A stretch of 64,000 nucleotides of DNA, from contig NZ_MDJD01000014.1 of assembly GCF_001747085.1 (NCBI RefSeq), forward strand, positions 178,626-242,625, given 5' to 3'. The translations under genes and the position numbers were made by a program. Origin of the DNA: Flavivirga aquatica (GTDB taxonomy: Bacteria > Bacteroidota > Bacteroidia > Flavobacteriales > Flavobacteriaceae). Shown here one piece after another: positions 54,190 through 62,870 of the stretch (its first letter is position 1; every line of letters starts with the position of its first letter). Below the pieces are notes generated by a model that saw nothing but the letters and a program-made list of their open reading frames with translations, had not been told where the DNA came from and did no database searches.

Positions 54190-54294
54190 CTTATTTTCAT
54201 AAAGATTCTTAATTGAAGTTTTGTAGATTTATATAATGAACATTTTGGACGAAAATGGTATCAATATAAATTATATAAACACGTTTTAACTAAA

Positions 54295-54744
54295 ATGACT
54301 GAAGCAATAGATAAATTCGTAAACTTATTAAACGTAGGATTTAAATACACCTCTCAATCTTCCGAAAGTGAAATGAGACAGAAACCATCTCCAGAAAAAT
54401 GGTCAAAAAAAGAAATTTTAGGTCATTTAATCGATTCTGGAATTAATAACCTTCAGCGTTTTACAGAGATTCAATTTGAGACTAAACCTTATAAGATTAG
54501 AACGTATAAACAGAACGAATTAATAAAAGCTAATAATTACCAAGAAGCAACACTAAATGAACTCTCAGCTTTGTGGTTATCCATAAATCGAAGGATACTT
54601 ACTTTAATAAAACAACAAACAGAAAAAACGCTCAACTACAAAATTGAAATTAACAATAATAAAATATCAGATTTAAGATTTCTAATAACAGATTATGTAG
54701 ATCATTTAGAACATCATATAAACCAAATAATAAAAGCCTCATAA
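54295..54744 (+). CDS. DinB-family protein
   Basis: 149-residue four-helix bundle of the DinB/YfiT type. Candidate metal-binding His residues are in KEILGHLIDSGINN and DYVDHLEHHINQI, and PSPEKWSKKEILGHL is the family N-terminal signature. Members include thiol transferases and hydrolases; this one is unassigned. The ATG at 54295 follows a 105-bp gap, so it may have its own promoter. Confidence 0.85.
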   Translation: MTEAIDKFVNLLNVGFKYTSQSSESEMRQKPSPEKWSKKEILGHLIDSGINNLQRFTEIQFETKPYKIRTYKQNELIKANNYQEATLNELSALWLSINRRILTLIKQQTEKTLNYKIEINNNKISDLRFLITDYVDHLEHHINQIIKAS

Positions 54745-54802
54745 TACCTTCTATAAAAAGCCTTCAAGTAAAACTTTTATAACTTATAACAATGATATTT
54801 AA

Positions 54803-55246
54803 ATGAAATCAATTTATATCTTTACACTATTAATTACCTGCCTTTTTTCATCCTGTAAAACACATCAAAACCTAAAAACAGAAGTCGTTAAACTATCTGA
54901 AACGACTAAAAGCTGGAACGGTGACGATTTACCTGAGTATTTAGATGGTAAACCTAAAATTACCATTTTAAAAATTACTATTCCTCCCCATACAAAATTA
55001 AAAGTTCATAAACATTTAGTTATTAATGCAGGTGTCCTTTTAAAAGGAGAATTATTAGTAGTAGACGAACATAACAATACCTTAAATTTAAAAGCAGGAA
55101 ATCCCATTGTAGAGTTAGTAAACACCTTCCATCATGGAGAAAACAATACCAATAAACCAGCCGAAATTATTGTGTTTTATGCTGGAAATGTTGATGTCCC
55201 TATAACAGTGCTAAAAGACGGAAACGCATCAGGAAGCAATCATTAA
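54803..55246 (+). CDS. Cupin-domain lipoprotein
   Basis: 147 residues: signal peptide with lipobox LFSSC, then a cupin barrel with motif 1 ITIPPHTKLKVHKHLVINAGVLLKGEL and motif 2 AGNPIVELVNTFHHGENN. Metal ligands His, His and a late His are present. Predicted to be membrane-anchored in the periplasm, which is uncommon for a cupin. Function unknown. Confidence 0.82.
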   Translation: MKSIYIFTLLITCLFSSCKTHQNLKTEVVKLSETTKSWNGDDLPEYLDGKPKITILKITIPPHTKLKVHKHLVINAGVLLKGELLVVDEHNNTLNLKAGNPIVELVNTFHHGENNTNKPAEIIVFYAGNVDVPITVLKDGNASGSNH

Positions 55247-55380
55247 ACATATAAACTCTAATGATATTAAATAACTAATCGTTTAGGAGAATAAAAAAAA
55301 TTGAATTATCTTTCCTAAGATTCCTTCAATCTATAACTATAATACAAAACGGCATGTTATTTGTTGAATAAATTTTGCTA

Positions 55381-56343
55381 ATGAAAAAACAACTCATCAC
55401 CTTATTTGTTATTATTCCCTTGCTTACTTTTGGGCAAGCGAAAAAGCTATACAGAAAAGCAATTAGAACAACGGATTTAAAGGAAAAAATAACACTTTTA
55501 ACAGAAGTTATAAAATTAGACTCTAAAAACCTTGACGCCTATTTTCATAGAGCTATAGCCAAAAATGATTTAGGAGATTATAGCGGTGCTATTGTTGATT
55601 ATTCTAAAATAATCGTTGCATCCCCAGATGCAGACACCTATTACAACAGAGGAAACTCAAAATACAGTATAAAAGATTTTGTTGGAGCAAAAGAAGATTA
55701 TGCTAAAGCGCTTCAACTTGACGAAAATTTTATAGATGCGCTTTACAGTTTAGGTTTTGTAAAATATGATCTAGAGGAGTATGAAAGCGCTATAAAAGAT
55801 TTTAGCAAGGTCATTAAAATGGAGCCATATCAACCCAAAACATACACATTAAGAGCTTCTGCATACAAAATTTTAAAAAACTACACTAAAGCTTTAGAAG
55901 ATTATACTGCAGCAATTATTATTGAACCTAGCGCCGATTCTTATTACAATAGAGGTGTTTTTTTTATGGATCTTAAATATTATAAAAAAGCAAATATCGA
56001 TTTAAAAAAAGCTCTAAGAATAAACAAAAATAATGCTTATGCTTACTTTTATAGAGGTGCATCACATTTATTTTTAGGTAAATTTAATGATGCTATTTTA
56101 GATTTTAATGCTGCTTTAAAATTCGACGCTATGGATTTTGATGCTTATCTGGGATTAGCAATAGCTTATCATAAAATAAACGATATAGCAAATGCTAAAT
56201 TAAATTTTAAAAAAGCGAATAGTATCCTTTCTCCAGATAAAGATATTACTAGTATTCAACAATATAGTAATACTTATTGGTTTCAAAATCAATATTTTTA
56301 TTTTAATAATGCTATCAATAATTTAGTGAAATTAGAAAAGTGA
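55381..56343 (+). CDS. Secreted TPR-repeat protein
   Basis: 320 residues from the ATG at 55381, preferred over the TTG two codons earlier because it begins the signal peptide (QLITLFVIIPLLTFGQA). It contains about seven tetratricopeptide units with clear consensus, for example AYFHRAIAKNDLGDYSGAIVDYSKII, TYYNRGNSKYSIKDFVGAKEDYAKAL and AYFYRGASHLFLGKFNDAILDFNAAL. Probably a periplasmic scaffold. Converges on rsmG with 11 bases between stops. Confidence 0.88.
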   Translation: MKKQLITLFVIIPLLTFGQAKKLYRKAIRTTDLKEKITLLTEVIKLDSKNLDAYFHRAIAKNDLGDYSGAIVDYSKIIVASPDADTYYNRGNSKYSIKDFVGAKEDYAKALQLDENFIDALYSLGFVKYDLEEYESAIKDFSKVIKMEPYQPKTYTLRASAYKILKNYTKALEDYTAAIIIEPSADSYYNRGVFFMDLKYYKKANIDLKKALRINKNNAYAYFYRGASHLFLGKFNDAILDFNAALKFDAMDFDAYLGLAIAYHKINDIANAKLNFKKANSILSPDKDITSIQQYSNTYWFQNQYFYFNNAINNLVKLEK

Positions 56344-56354
56344 ATCCATTTAAA

Positions 56355-56984
56355 CTAACCTCTATATTTTAAAGGTAAATGCACTACTTTTTTAGTATCG
56401 AAAAAATCTTCTTTGTAAAAATCTTTTAAATCATAAATAGTAGCCGTTCTATAATCTTTAAGTTCTTCACTTAAATCGCCTCCTTTAAGGTATAAAATTC
56501 CATTTTTAAACTCATGATTTTGCCGTTTAGTAATTTTCCCTTTAACCCAATGTACAAATGTTGGCATGGCAGCTACTGCTCTACTTACAATAAAATCGTA
56601 AGTATCATTAATCTCTTCTACCCTACTATGTGTTGTTTTTACATTAGTTAAGCCCAAACCATCAACAACTTCATTAACTACCTTTAATTTTTTCGCAATA
56701 CTATCAACCAAATGAAACGAACATTCAGGAAATAGAATTGCTAAAGGTATTCCTGGAAATCCACCTCCTGTTCCTACATCTAGAATTTTACTCCCATCAT
56801 TAAAACGTATTACTTTGGCTATACCTAACGCATGTAATACATGACGCAAATAGAGTTCATCTATATCTTTACGAGATACTACGTTTATTTTTAAATTCCA
56901 ATCTTGATAAAGCGATTCAAGCTTTTTGAATTTTTGTATTTGATCTTCTGTAAGGTTGGGGAAATACTTTAAAATAAGTTCCAT
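56355..56984 (-). CDS. rsmG: 16S rRNA (guanine527-N7)-methyltransferase
   Basis: 209 residues. N-terminal helix LTEDQIQKFKKLESLYQDWNLKINVVSRKDIDELYLRHVLHAL is typical of RsmG (GidB). The SAM site is ILDVGTGGGFPGIPLAILFP, and TTHSRVEEINDTYDFIVSRAVAAMPTF contains the catalytic-region SRA motif. Cytoplasmic rRNA-modifying housekeeping enzyme. Monocistronic. Confidence 0.96.
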   Translation of the reverse strand: MELILKYFPNLTEDQIQKFKKLESLYQDWNLKINVVSRKDIDELYLRHVLHALGIAKVIRFNDGSKILDVGTGGGFPGIPLAILFPECSFHLVDSIAKKLKVVNEVVDGLGLTNVKTTHSRVEEINDTYDFIVSRAVAAMPTFVHWVKGKITKRQNHEFKNGILYLKGGDLSEELKDYRTATIYDLKDFYKEDFFDTKKVVHLPLKYRG

Positions 56985-57157
56985 CTGTTATTTATCTTTA
57001 TATTAAATTCTTCAGATGTAATTCGTACAAAAACAACTTTAACTTGTATCGAAGTTTTAGTTATACGTATTTCATGCATGTTAAATTTTCAACAAAAATA
57101 TACTTTTTATACTCATATTTTTACAAAAAAACGTTATTACTTAAGTTGGTTTATACC

Positions 57158-57165
57158 TATCTTTG
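57158..57165 (+). promoter_or_regulatory. -7 box for the desaturase gene
   Basis: TATCTTTG, an exact match, 51 bases before the chosen ATG. It overlaps the start of a longer open frame, which argues against that frame being translated. Confidence 0.5.
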
Positions 57166-57216
57166 TGCCGCATATTATTTAATAGAAAATTATATAATAT
57201 ATTTAAAGTTAATAGC

Positions 57217-58314
57217 ATGACAAAACAAGCAATTTCATTTTCACGAACAGACCCAGCCAATTTTTTTAAAACGCTTAATAAACGTGTAAATAATTATTTT
57301 AAAGAAAATAATATAAAACGAACTGGAAACTGGAAACTGTATCTTAAAACAATTGTAATGTTTGCGTTATTAATTGTACCAATGACCCTTATTTTAACGA
57401 TAGATACTTTACCTGCTTGGGTACAAATTTTATTGATGATAATTGTGGGGGTTGGAATGGCTGGTGTTGGTATGAATGTTATGCACGATGCAAATCATGG
57501 CTCTTTCTCTAGCAAAAAATGGGTTAACAAATTAATGGGAAGTAGTATCTACATTTTAGCTGGAAATGACTACAATTGGAAGGTACAACACAACGTATTA
57601 CACCATACTTATACAAATATACAAGGGCATGATGAAGATATAGATGCGGGTAGAATTATTCGTTTTTCTAAGCATACTAAATGGCTTAAAATTCATAAAT
57701 ATCAAAAATATTACGCTTTCTTTTTATATGGTTTGTTAACTGTTAATTGGGCTATCACTACCGATTTTATACAAACTTTTCAATACCTTAAAAGAAAACT
57801 TGCTTATGGTAAATTCCCTAACCCAGCAACCCAATGGACTAAGCTAATTATTGGAAAAATAGTTTATTATGCAGTATGGATTGCTTTACCAATTATGTTA
57901 GGTTTTATATGGTGGCAAGTTTTAATAGGCTTTTTAATTATGCACTATACAGCAGGAATCATTTTAAGTGTAATATTCCAGTTAGCACATGTTATGCCTA
58001 ATACAGATATGCCGTTACCAGACGAAAATGGTAGTATGAAAAACACTTGGGCTATTCATCAGTTATTTACCACTTCAAATTTTTCACCAAAAAGCTGGTT
58101 AGCAGAATTTTATACTGGTGGATTAAACAGACAAGTAGAACATCATTTGTTTGCTAATATTAGCCATGTACATTATAGAAAAATAGCTAAAATAGTTAAA
58201 GAAACTGCTAACGAATTTAGCTTACCATATAACGAATATAACACGTTTTGGAAAGCTATCTCAGAACATTACAACCAACTAAAGGTACTAGGAAAAAAGC
58301 CTAGTTTAACCTAA
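57217..58314 (+). CDS. Membrane fatty acid desaturase
   Basis: 365 residues from the ATG at 57217; the extended frame from 57163 begins inside the promoter. Four transmembrane helices and the three His boxes are present: HDANHGS, HNVLHHTYTN and QVEHHLFANISHVHY. The third box starts with Gln, a feature of front-end (delta-6-like) acyl desaturases, yet no cytochrome b5 domain is fused, so electrons must come from a separate donor. Inserts a double bond into acyl chains of lipid or CoA. Confidence 0.92.
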   Translation: MTKQAISFSRTDPANFFKTLNKRVNNYFKENNIKRTGNWKLYLKTIVMFALLIVPMTLILTIDTLPAWVQILLMIIVGVGMAGVGMNVMHDANHGSFSSKKWVNKLMGSSIYILAGNDYNWKVQHNVLHHTYTNIQGHDEDIDAGRIIRFSKHTKWLKIHKYQKYYAFFLYGLLTVNWAITTDFIQTFQYLKRKLAYGKFPNPATQWTKLIIGKIVYYAVWIALPIMLGFIWWQVLIGFLIMHYTAGIILSVIFQLAHVMPNTDMPLPDENGSMKNTWAIHQLFTTSNFSPKSWLAEFYTGGLNRQVEHHLFANISHVHYRKIAKIVKETANEFSLPYNEYNTFWKAISEHYNQLKVLGKKPSLT

Positions 58315-58346
58315 ATATTATATTTACCTTATAAACAATAAACAAA

Positions 58347-59531
58347 ATGAGTTTACTTTCTGATAGAATTTTAAACATGTCTACATCTGCTACTTTAGCA
58401 ATGGCAGCAAAAGCAAGAGAACTTAGAGGAGAAGGAAAAGACATTATTGGCTTAAGCCTTGGAGAACCAGATTTTAACACTCCAGATTTCATTAAAGAAG
58501 CCGCTATTCAAGCTATTAATGATAATTATAATTCTTATTCTCCAGTTGATGGATATGCAGAGTTAAAAGAAGCTATCATTACAAAGTTTAAACGTGATAA
58601 TAATTTAACATATACACTACCACAAATTGTAGTGTCTACAGGAGCAAAACAAGCTTTAGCTAATATTGCCGGTATTATGTTAAATAAAGGAGACGAAGTT
58701 ATTTTACCTTGTCCTTACTGGGTAAGTTATTCTGATATTGTTAAATTAAATGATGGTGTTCCTGTAGAAGTAAAAACTTCTATTGATACCGATTTTAAAA
58801 TGACACCAGAACAACTTGAAGCTGCAATTACGCCTAAAACAAAAATGATGTGGTTTAGCTCTCCTTGTAACCCTAGTGGTTCTGTTTATAGTAAAGCAGA
58901 ATTAAGAGCATTAGCAGATGTTTTAGTAAAATACCCAAACATTTATGTTGTTTCAGATGAAATTTATGAACACATAAACTATGGTGAAGGTCACGCTAGT
59001 ATCGCTGAGTTTGACGACATGTACAATAATACCATTACAGTTAACGGAGTATCTAAAGCCTTTGCTATGACTGGATGGCGTATTGGATACATTGGCGCTC
59101 CAGAAAAAATTGCTCGTGCCTGTAATAAATTACAAGGACAAATGACGAGTGGTGCTAACTGTATTGCGCAACGTGCAGTAATTACAGCTTTAAACGAATC
59201 GCCTTCTCGTGTACAATTTATGATTGACGAGTTTAAAGTACGTAGAGATTTAATCTTAGGTTTACTAAATGACATTGAAGGGTTTAATAGTAACACTCCT
59301 GAAGGTGCGTTTTATGTATTCCCAGATGTTTCATATTTCTTTGGAAAAACATTACGTGGTACAACAATAAACAATGCTACAGATTTTTCTTTATATTTAT
59401 TAGAAGAAGCACTTGTTGCAACTGTTACTGGTGAAGCCTTTGGAAACCCAAACTGTATACGTATATCTTACGCTGCTTCTCAAGATCAAATTATTGAAGC
59501 TATTAAACGTATAAAAGAAGCTGTGAGTTAA
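58347..59531 (+). CDS. Class I PLP aminotransferase (aspartate-type)
   Basis: 394 residues of the aspartate aminotransferase I-gamma/prephenate-like subgroup. Motifs are GKDIIGLSLGEPDFNTPDFI, the PLP phosphate/ring residues in VSTGAKQAL and NPSGSVYSKAEL, SDEIYEHINY, the Schiff-base K237 in NGVSKAFAMTGWRIGY, and the substrate Arg in CIRISYA. Probably transfers amino groups between aspartate/glutamate and 2-oxo acids. Ends at a clear terminator. Confidence 0.93.
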   Translation: MSLLSDRILNMSTSATLAMAAKARELRGEGKDIIGLSLGEPDFNTPDFIKEAAIQAINDNYNSYSPVDGYAELKEAIITKFKRDNNLTYTLPQIVVSTGAKQALANIAGIMLNKGDEVILPCPYWVSYSDIVKLNDGVPVEVKTSIDTDFKMTPEQLEAAITPKTKMMWFSSPCNPSGSVYSKAELRALADVLVKYPNIYVVSDEIYEHINYGEGHASIAEFDDMYNNTITVNGVSKAFAMTGWRIGYIGAPEKIARACNKLQGQMTSGANCIAQRAVITALNESPSRVQFMIDEFKVRRDLILGLLNDIEGFNSNTPEGAFYVFPDVSYFFGKTLRGTTINNATDFSLYLLEEALVATVTGEAFGNPNCIRISYAASQDQIIEAIKRIKEAVS

Positions 59532-59562
59532 TAAACACAGCTAACTTTTATTATTATTATTC

Positions 59563-59600
59563 AAGACCTAATATTTTTTGAAATCTATTAGGTCTTTTTT
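59563..59600 (+). terminator. Terminator after the aminotransferase gene
   Basis: AAGACCTAAT pairs with ATTAGGTCTT around a 14-base loop, with a T-run directly after the right arm. It reaches the edge of the minus-strand ABC fragment. Confidence 0.75.
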
Positions 59601-59823
59601 ATGCTAATTGCATAATATCCTTCCAAAACGCACTATAAAAATTAAATGTACATATTAATTGTTCATGACTTCCCGAAATATTAGAATTTCCATCTTCTAT
59701 GGTGTATATTCTATCCGCAATATGTTTTAATGAATGTAATCGGTGAGAAATAAATATTATACTCATTTCACTTTTAAGGTTATTTAATAATCCAATAACA
59801 AATTGCTCAGTTTCCCTAAACAA
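59599..59823 (-). pseudogene. C-terminal remnant of a peptidase-type ABC exporter
   Basis: Only the end of an ABC ATPase is present: RETEQFVIGLLNN (after the missing Walker B/D-loop), IIFISHRLHSLKHIADRIYTIEDG with the switch His, and SGSHEQLI. Such ends belong to exporters with N-terminal C39 peptidase that cleave double-glycine leaders. Reading upstream in frame gives no Walker A, signature or membrane part; the frame dissolves into AT-rich sequence before a stop near 59911. At about 74 residues against roughly 700 for the family it is a relic. Confidence 0.75.
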
Positions 59824-59905
59824 GATATAATAAATAAAACAAATATTATAGTTATTATTTTCAATATTTTTTTCATAAAATACTCTCGCAAATTTTGACT
59901 GAAAC

Positions 59906-60538
59906 CTAACTCATATTAAGTGTAAAAAACATAACTATACCTACCCAAATTACCAAACCAACTCCATAGCTACTTGCTACAATAGCAAAACTTTTATTTG
60001 TATTAACTTCTAATTCCTTACCAAGCATATAAGCTAGAATAAACCAATATGATAACTCAAATAAGTTTAATATTTGTAATGGGTATATAAACCAAACTTG
60101 TATATTATTATATCCTACAATATTTAATACTGATAATGGATAAAAATATTGTAAATCATTCAAATCATAGTCTTGATTAAATACATAAAACCATACAGTT
60201 TTAATTAAAATAGCAAGAAGGAATATAAACTCTGCTTTCAATACTATATTCAAAATCTTCTTATATTTTATATCTTTATCTAAAAAAACAAATACAATGT
60301 TAATTACAGCAGATATTAAAGAAACTTTTAATAACAACATTAGTGGAATTATCACTAAACTTAGCCACCCTATTTGTTTCCTTAAATTCAGAAAATCAAA
60401 TATCTGTTCCTCGGTCAATTGATAAGATAATGAGTCTACAAGTCTACTATCGAAATCTAAAATATTTTTAAATATAAAATCAAAAAATATTATTAAAATG
60501 CTTAAAAAAGCATACAAAAAGGGATTCTTATTTAACAC
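59906..60538 (-). CDS. Polytopic membrane protein of the peptide locus
   Basis: 210 residues with about five transmembrane helices (FLYAFLSILIIFFDFIF, WLSLVIIPLMLLLKVSLISAVINIVFVF, FIFLLAILIKTVWFYVF, a later YWFILAYMLG and the C-terminal VGLVIWVGIVMFF). The layout is Yip1-like but I cannot assign a family. It starts three bases after the ATPase gene ends, so it belongs to the same operon. A role in immunity to, or handling of, the encoded peptide is plausible from position only. Confidence 0.75.
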   Translation of the reverse strand: MLNKNPFLYAFLSILIIFFDFIFKNILDFDSRLVDSLSYQLTEEQIFDFLNLRKQIGWLSLVIIPLMLLLKVSLISAVINIVFVFLDKDIKYKKILNIVLKAEFIFLLAILIKTVWFYVFNQDYDLNDLQYFYPLSVLNIVGYNNIQVWFIYPLQILNLFELSYWFILAYMLGKELEVNTNKSFAIVASSYGVGLVIWVGIVMFFTLNMS

Positions 60539-60541
60539 CTA

Positions 60542-61141
60542 TTAAATTTTATATATTTGAGAGTAATATGTTTCTTCGTTTGGGTGATTCGTATATAATA
60601 TCGTCTTTCCTGAGTTCGATAACTCAATTAATAATTCATTTAAACTTATTGTCGTTTTTTTATCTAAATTAGCAAAAGGTTCGTCCCATATTATTAAATC
60701 AGGGTTAGTTATCAAAGTAGAAATTATTCCTACTTTTTTTTGATTTCCTAATGAAAGATGTTTTATTTTTTTCTTAAAATCATTAAAAAATAAAATCTTT
60801 GAATATTTATCAATAAGCACTTTGTTTTCAGAATTTATTTTATTAGCAATTAAAAGATTTAATTCAAAATATTCTCGTGAGGTTATATAAGGAATCAAAA
60901 AATCTTTTCCCAGAAAACATCCTGTAAATTCTTTCCATGCTTCATTGCTACTTTCCATATTATTCAACAATATCATTCCTTCTTTTAAACCAACATGCCC
61001 ACAAATACTATTTAATAAAATTGTTTTACCACAACCATTTTCACCCGTAATCATTGTAACACTGCCTTTAGATGCTTCTAAATTTTCATATTTTTTAGTA
61101 AACCCTTTTATATCAATAAGCAAATCCCTTATTTTTACCAT
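60542..61141 (-). CDS. ABC transporter ATP-binding protein of the peptide locus
   Basis: 199 residues, a compact ATPase. Walker A GENGCGKT, signature LSLGNQKKVG, Walker B LIIWDEPFANLDKK, and switch TILYTNHPNEE are all intact, so it should hydrolyse ATP. The Q-loop region (FTGCFLGKDFLIPYIT) is unusual. It lies between two membrane proteins and a third, with two-base gaps. Short ATPases of this type work with LanE/LanG-like permeases that remove antimicrobial peptides from the membrane. Confidence 0.9.
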   Translation of the reverse strand: MVKIRDLLIDIKGFTKKYENLEASKGSVTMITGENGCGKTILLNSICGHVGLKEGMILLNNMESSNEAWKEFTGCFLGKDFLIPYITSREYFELNLLIANKINSENKVLIDKYSKILFFNDFKKKIKHLSLGNQKKVGIISTLITNPDLIIWDEPFANLDKKTTISLNELLIELSNSGKTILYTNHPNEETYYSQIYKI

Positions 61142-61143
61142 TA

Positions 61144-61836
61144 TTAATTTAATTTTTTAGAATTTTTAATCATTTGTTTAATTATGAGATTTACTAATTT
61201 CCGTTTTAGTAATATTAATAATATTATATTTAATACAATTGTTGAAATCAATATTGTTGAAAAATTACTATATAAAAAAGTATAATAATATAAAGTAGTT
61301 AACGCTAACAAGCTTAGCGCTGCAACAAAATTCATGATACTATTTTTTATTATAAAAACCTGATCATCAAAATAATCTATAGTTTCATTCCCATAAGAAA
61401 CCATCCAAAGAATAAATAATGTAAAAAAACCTAACGAATTTATAGCAGAAACTAATACTATTTTCAGATAATAATAATACTCTAAAAAAATAAATAAAAT
61501 AATAGATAGTAAAATTGCTAAAAATTGAATGATGTAAATAAATAAAACTTTAGAAATAAATAACTCTTTTAATTTCCTTTTCATAAAAAAAAAACGATAA
61601 GACATCCGCCCCCAATACCAACAAAAAAGTCCACTTCCCATAAATGCTATAAATGGTAATAAATAAATCACACTAAAAGTCGAATAACTTGTTATCCTTT
61701 CAGGGTTTGACGCTAAAAAATACAGAAAAAAAATGAGGCTAATCGGTATTAATAAAAAATAAATCAAAGGAAGTCTGTTATTGAAAACGAGCTTAACTTC
61801 TACTAATAATAATTTAAAAATCATTGTATCAAACAA
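61144..61836 (-). CDS. ABC permease-like membrane protein 2
   Basis: 230 residues with about six transmembrane segments, beginning LLLVEVKLVFNNRLPLIYFLLIPISLIFFLYFL. The N-terminal VEVKLVFNNR stretch resembles the elbow helix of ABC-2 type permeases. The last part is highly hydrophobic and basic (LLKRKLVNLIIKQMIKNSKKLN). Overlaps the upstream permease gene by 16 bases and precedes the ATPase by two. Probably the second membrane half of the same transporter. Confidence 0.8.
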   Translation of the reverse strand: MFDTMIFKLLLVEVKLVFNNRLPLIYFLLIPISLIFFLYFLASNPERITSYSTFSVIYLLPFIAFMGSGLFCWYWGRMSYRFFFMKRKLKELFISKVLFIYIIQFLAILLSIILFIFLEYYYYLKIVLVSAINSLGFFTLFILWMVSYGNETIDYFDDQVFIIKNSIMNFVAALSLLALTTLYYYTFLYSNFSTILISTIVLNIILLILLKRKLVNLIIKQMIKNSKKLN

Positions 61837-62408
61837 AATTTATTAAAAGATAAAAATAATAGAAGTACAATAAATAATGAAATAACAATAAACATTTCAA
61901 AAGGTATCATGTGAAAATAATAAATTAAAATAACGTAAGAAACAACCCCTGAAATAATATAAAATAAAGTTTGCTTTTTTATTAGCCTTAAAGATCTTTC
62001 AATTAAAGTGTTTACAAAAAATAACACAAATATTAATTTAATATAACTTACAAGATAAAATTCCTCTAAGAAAATATAAAAGCTAAGAAAAAGAAAGAAT
62101 AAAATTTTAGGTAAGCTTAAAAAGGCGTCTAATACAAAACAAGCAAACAATGTTTTTTTATTAATTTGTAAATATAAAAAATGATTTAATGTAAGAATCC
62201 GACCTAAAGTAAATAATCTATTTAAAACTAAATCTAAAAGAATAAGAACTATTACAGCTCCATTAAATTCAATCAGATTATTTGTAATCAACATTGAATA
62301 TAGCATATCTGAAAAATAAATATACACTAAGATTCTTATAATCGCAAAACATACATTTTGGATATCAATTTTGTTCAGTATCTTAAAAATTTTTATATAC
62401 TCAATCAT
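61821..62408 (-). CDS. ABC permease-like membrane protein 1
   Basis: 195 residues with five or six transmembrane helices and little soluble sequence (CFAIIRILVYIYFSDML, GAVIVLILLDLVLNRLF, ILFFLFLSFYIFL, LFYIISGVVSYVILIYYF). No family motif recognised. First of the four membrane/ATPase genes after the peptide gene, 72 bp from it and separated by a perfect hairpin. Overlapping stop and start with the next gene indicate coupling. Confidence 0.78.
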   Translation of the reverse strand: MIEYIKIFKILNKIDIQNVCFAIIRILVYIYFSDMLYSMLITNNLIEFNGAVIVLILLDLVLNRLFTLGRILTLNHFLYLQINKKTLFACFVLDAFLSLPKILFFLFLSFYIFLEEFYLVSYIKLIFVLFFVNTLIERSLRLIKKQTLFYIISGVVSYVILIYYFHMIPFEMFIVISLFIVLLLFLSFNKFCLIQ

Positions 62409-62422
62409 GCATTCTTAATTAA

Positions 62423-62454
62423 AAGACTGAGGATAAATGTTTATCCTCAGTCTT
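62423..62454 (-). terminator. Perfect hairpin between the peptide gene and the ABC genes
   Basis: AAGACTGAGGATAAA and its exact complement form a 15-bp stem with a two-base centre; on the minus strand it is followed by TTTTAATT. It probably acts as a partial terminator, giving much peptide mRNA and less transporter mRNA. Confidence 0.75.
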
Positions 62455-62480
62455 AAAAAAACCACTTTATCAGTACTTAT

Positions 62481-62678
62481 TTACTTTTGAAGAATAGGTA
62501 AAGATTCTAATTGGTTCTCCACTTCATATGAAGCATTACACCACATTCCAAAACCAATCCCAAGAAAAGGATTAGCAATACTCATGGTTGTTCCCATAAT
62601 TGCACAACCAACAACTTTTCTCCATTTCTCAATGCCTCCTTGTAGGTTCTCCATTTCTTTTAATTCTAATTTTTTCAT
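62481..62678 (-). CDS. Double-glycine leader, bacteriocin-like peptide precursor
   Basis: 65 residues. The leader MKKLELKEMENLQGG has the L-x-x-x-x-M-x-x-L-x-GG pattern cleaved by C39 peptidases. The predicted mature peptide is 50 residues, starts IEKWRKVVGC, has a Gly-rich hydrophobic middle (NPFLGIGFGMW) and two Cys 22 positions apart that could form a disulfide, then an acidic end (YEVENQLESL). This is the form of class II bacteriocins or signalling peptides in Bacteroidota. First gene of the ABC operon and divergent from the regulator. No matching exporter is intact nearby. Confidence 0.82.
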   Translation of the reverse strand: MKKLELKEMENLQGGIEKWRKVVGCAIMGTTMSIANPFLGIGFGMWCNASYEVENQLESLPILQK

Positions 62679-62870
62679 AAAAATAAAATATTTAAGCTAC
62701 ATATCTACTCTTTGTTAATAGGATTTTCGATTAACTCCTTTACTTATAAGAAGTAAATATGTTTCTTATGATATAGATTGTGTTTTTCCTACGTATTTAT
62801 ATAATCTATAAATATTAATAAGACTTTTATTGATATTTTTACCTAAAAAGAAACAACTAATAGCGAATAC
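62679..62870. promoter_or_regulatory. Divergent control region of the peptide locus
   Basis: 192 bp between the peptide gene and the regulator. TTACTT (62740-62745) and AAGTAA (62751-62756) form an inverted repeat with a 5-base spacer at the centre, a candidate operator. No exact TAnnTTTG box is seen on either strand. No open frame of note. Confidence 0.4.

Noticed and set aside
57163..57216. N-terminal extension of the desaturase from GTG
   Set aside because: It begins within the -7 box at 57158-57165; the ATG at 57217 gives the normal soluble N-terminus.
59599..59823. Functional small ABC protein
   Set aside because: It lacks Walker A, signature and Walker B and cannot bind ATP alone; treated as a relic.
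60945..61160. Plus-strand frame over the ATPase gene
   Set aside because: Antisense to the Walker A region of a convincing ATPase; no start signal or family pattern.
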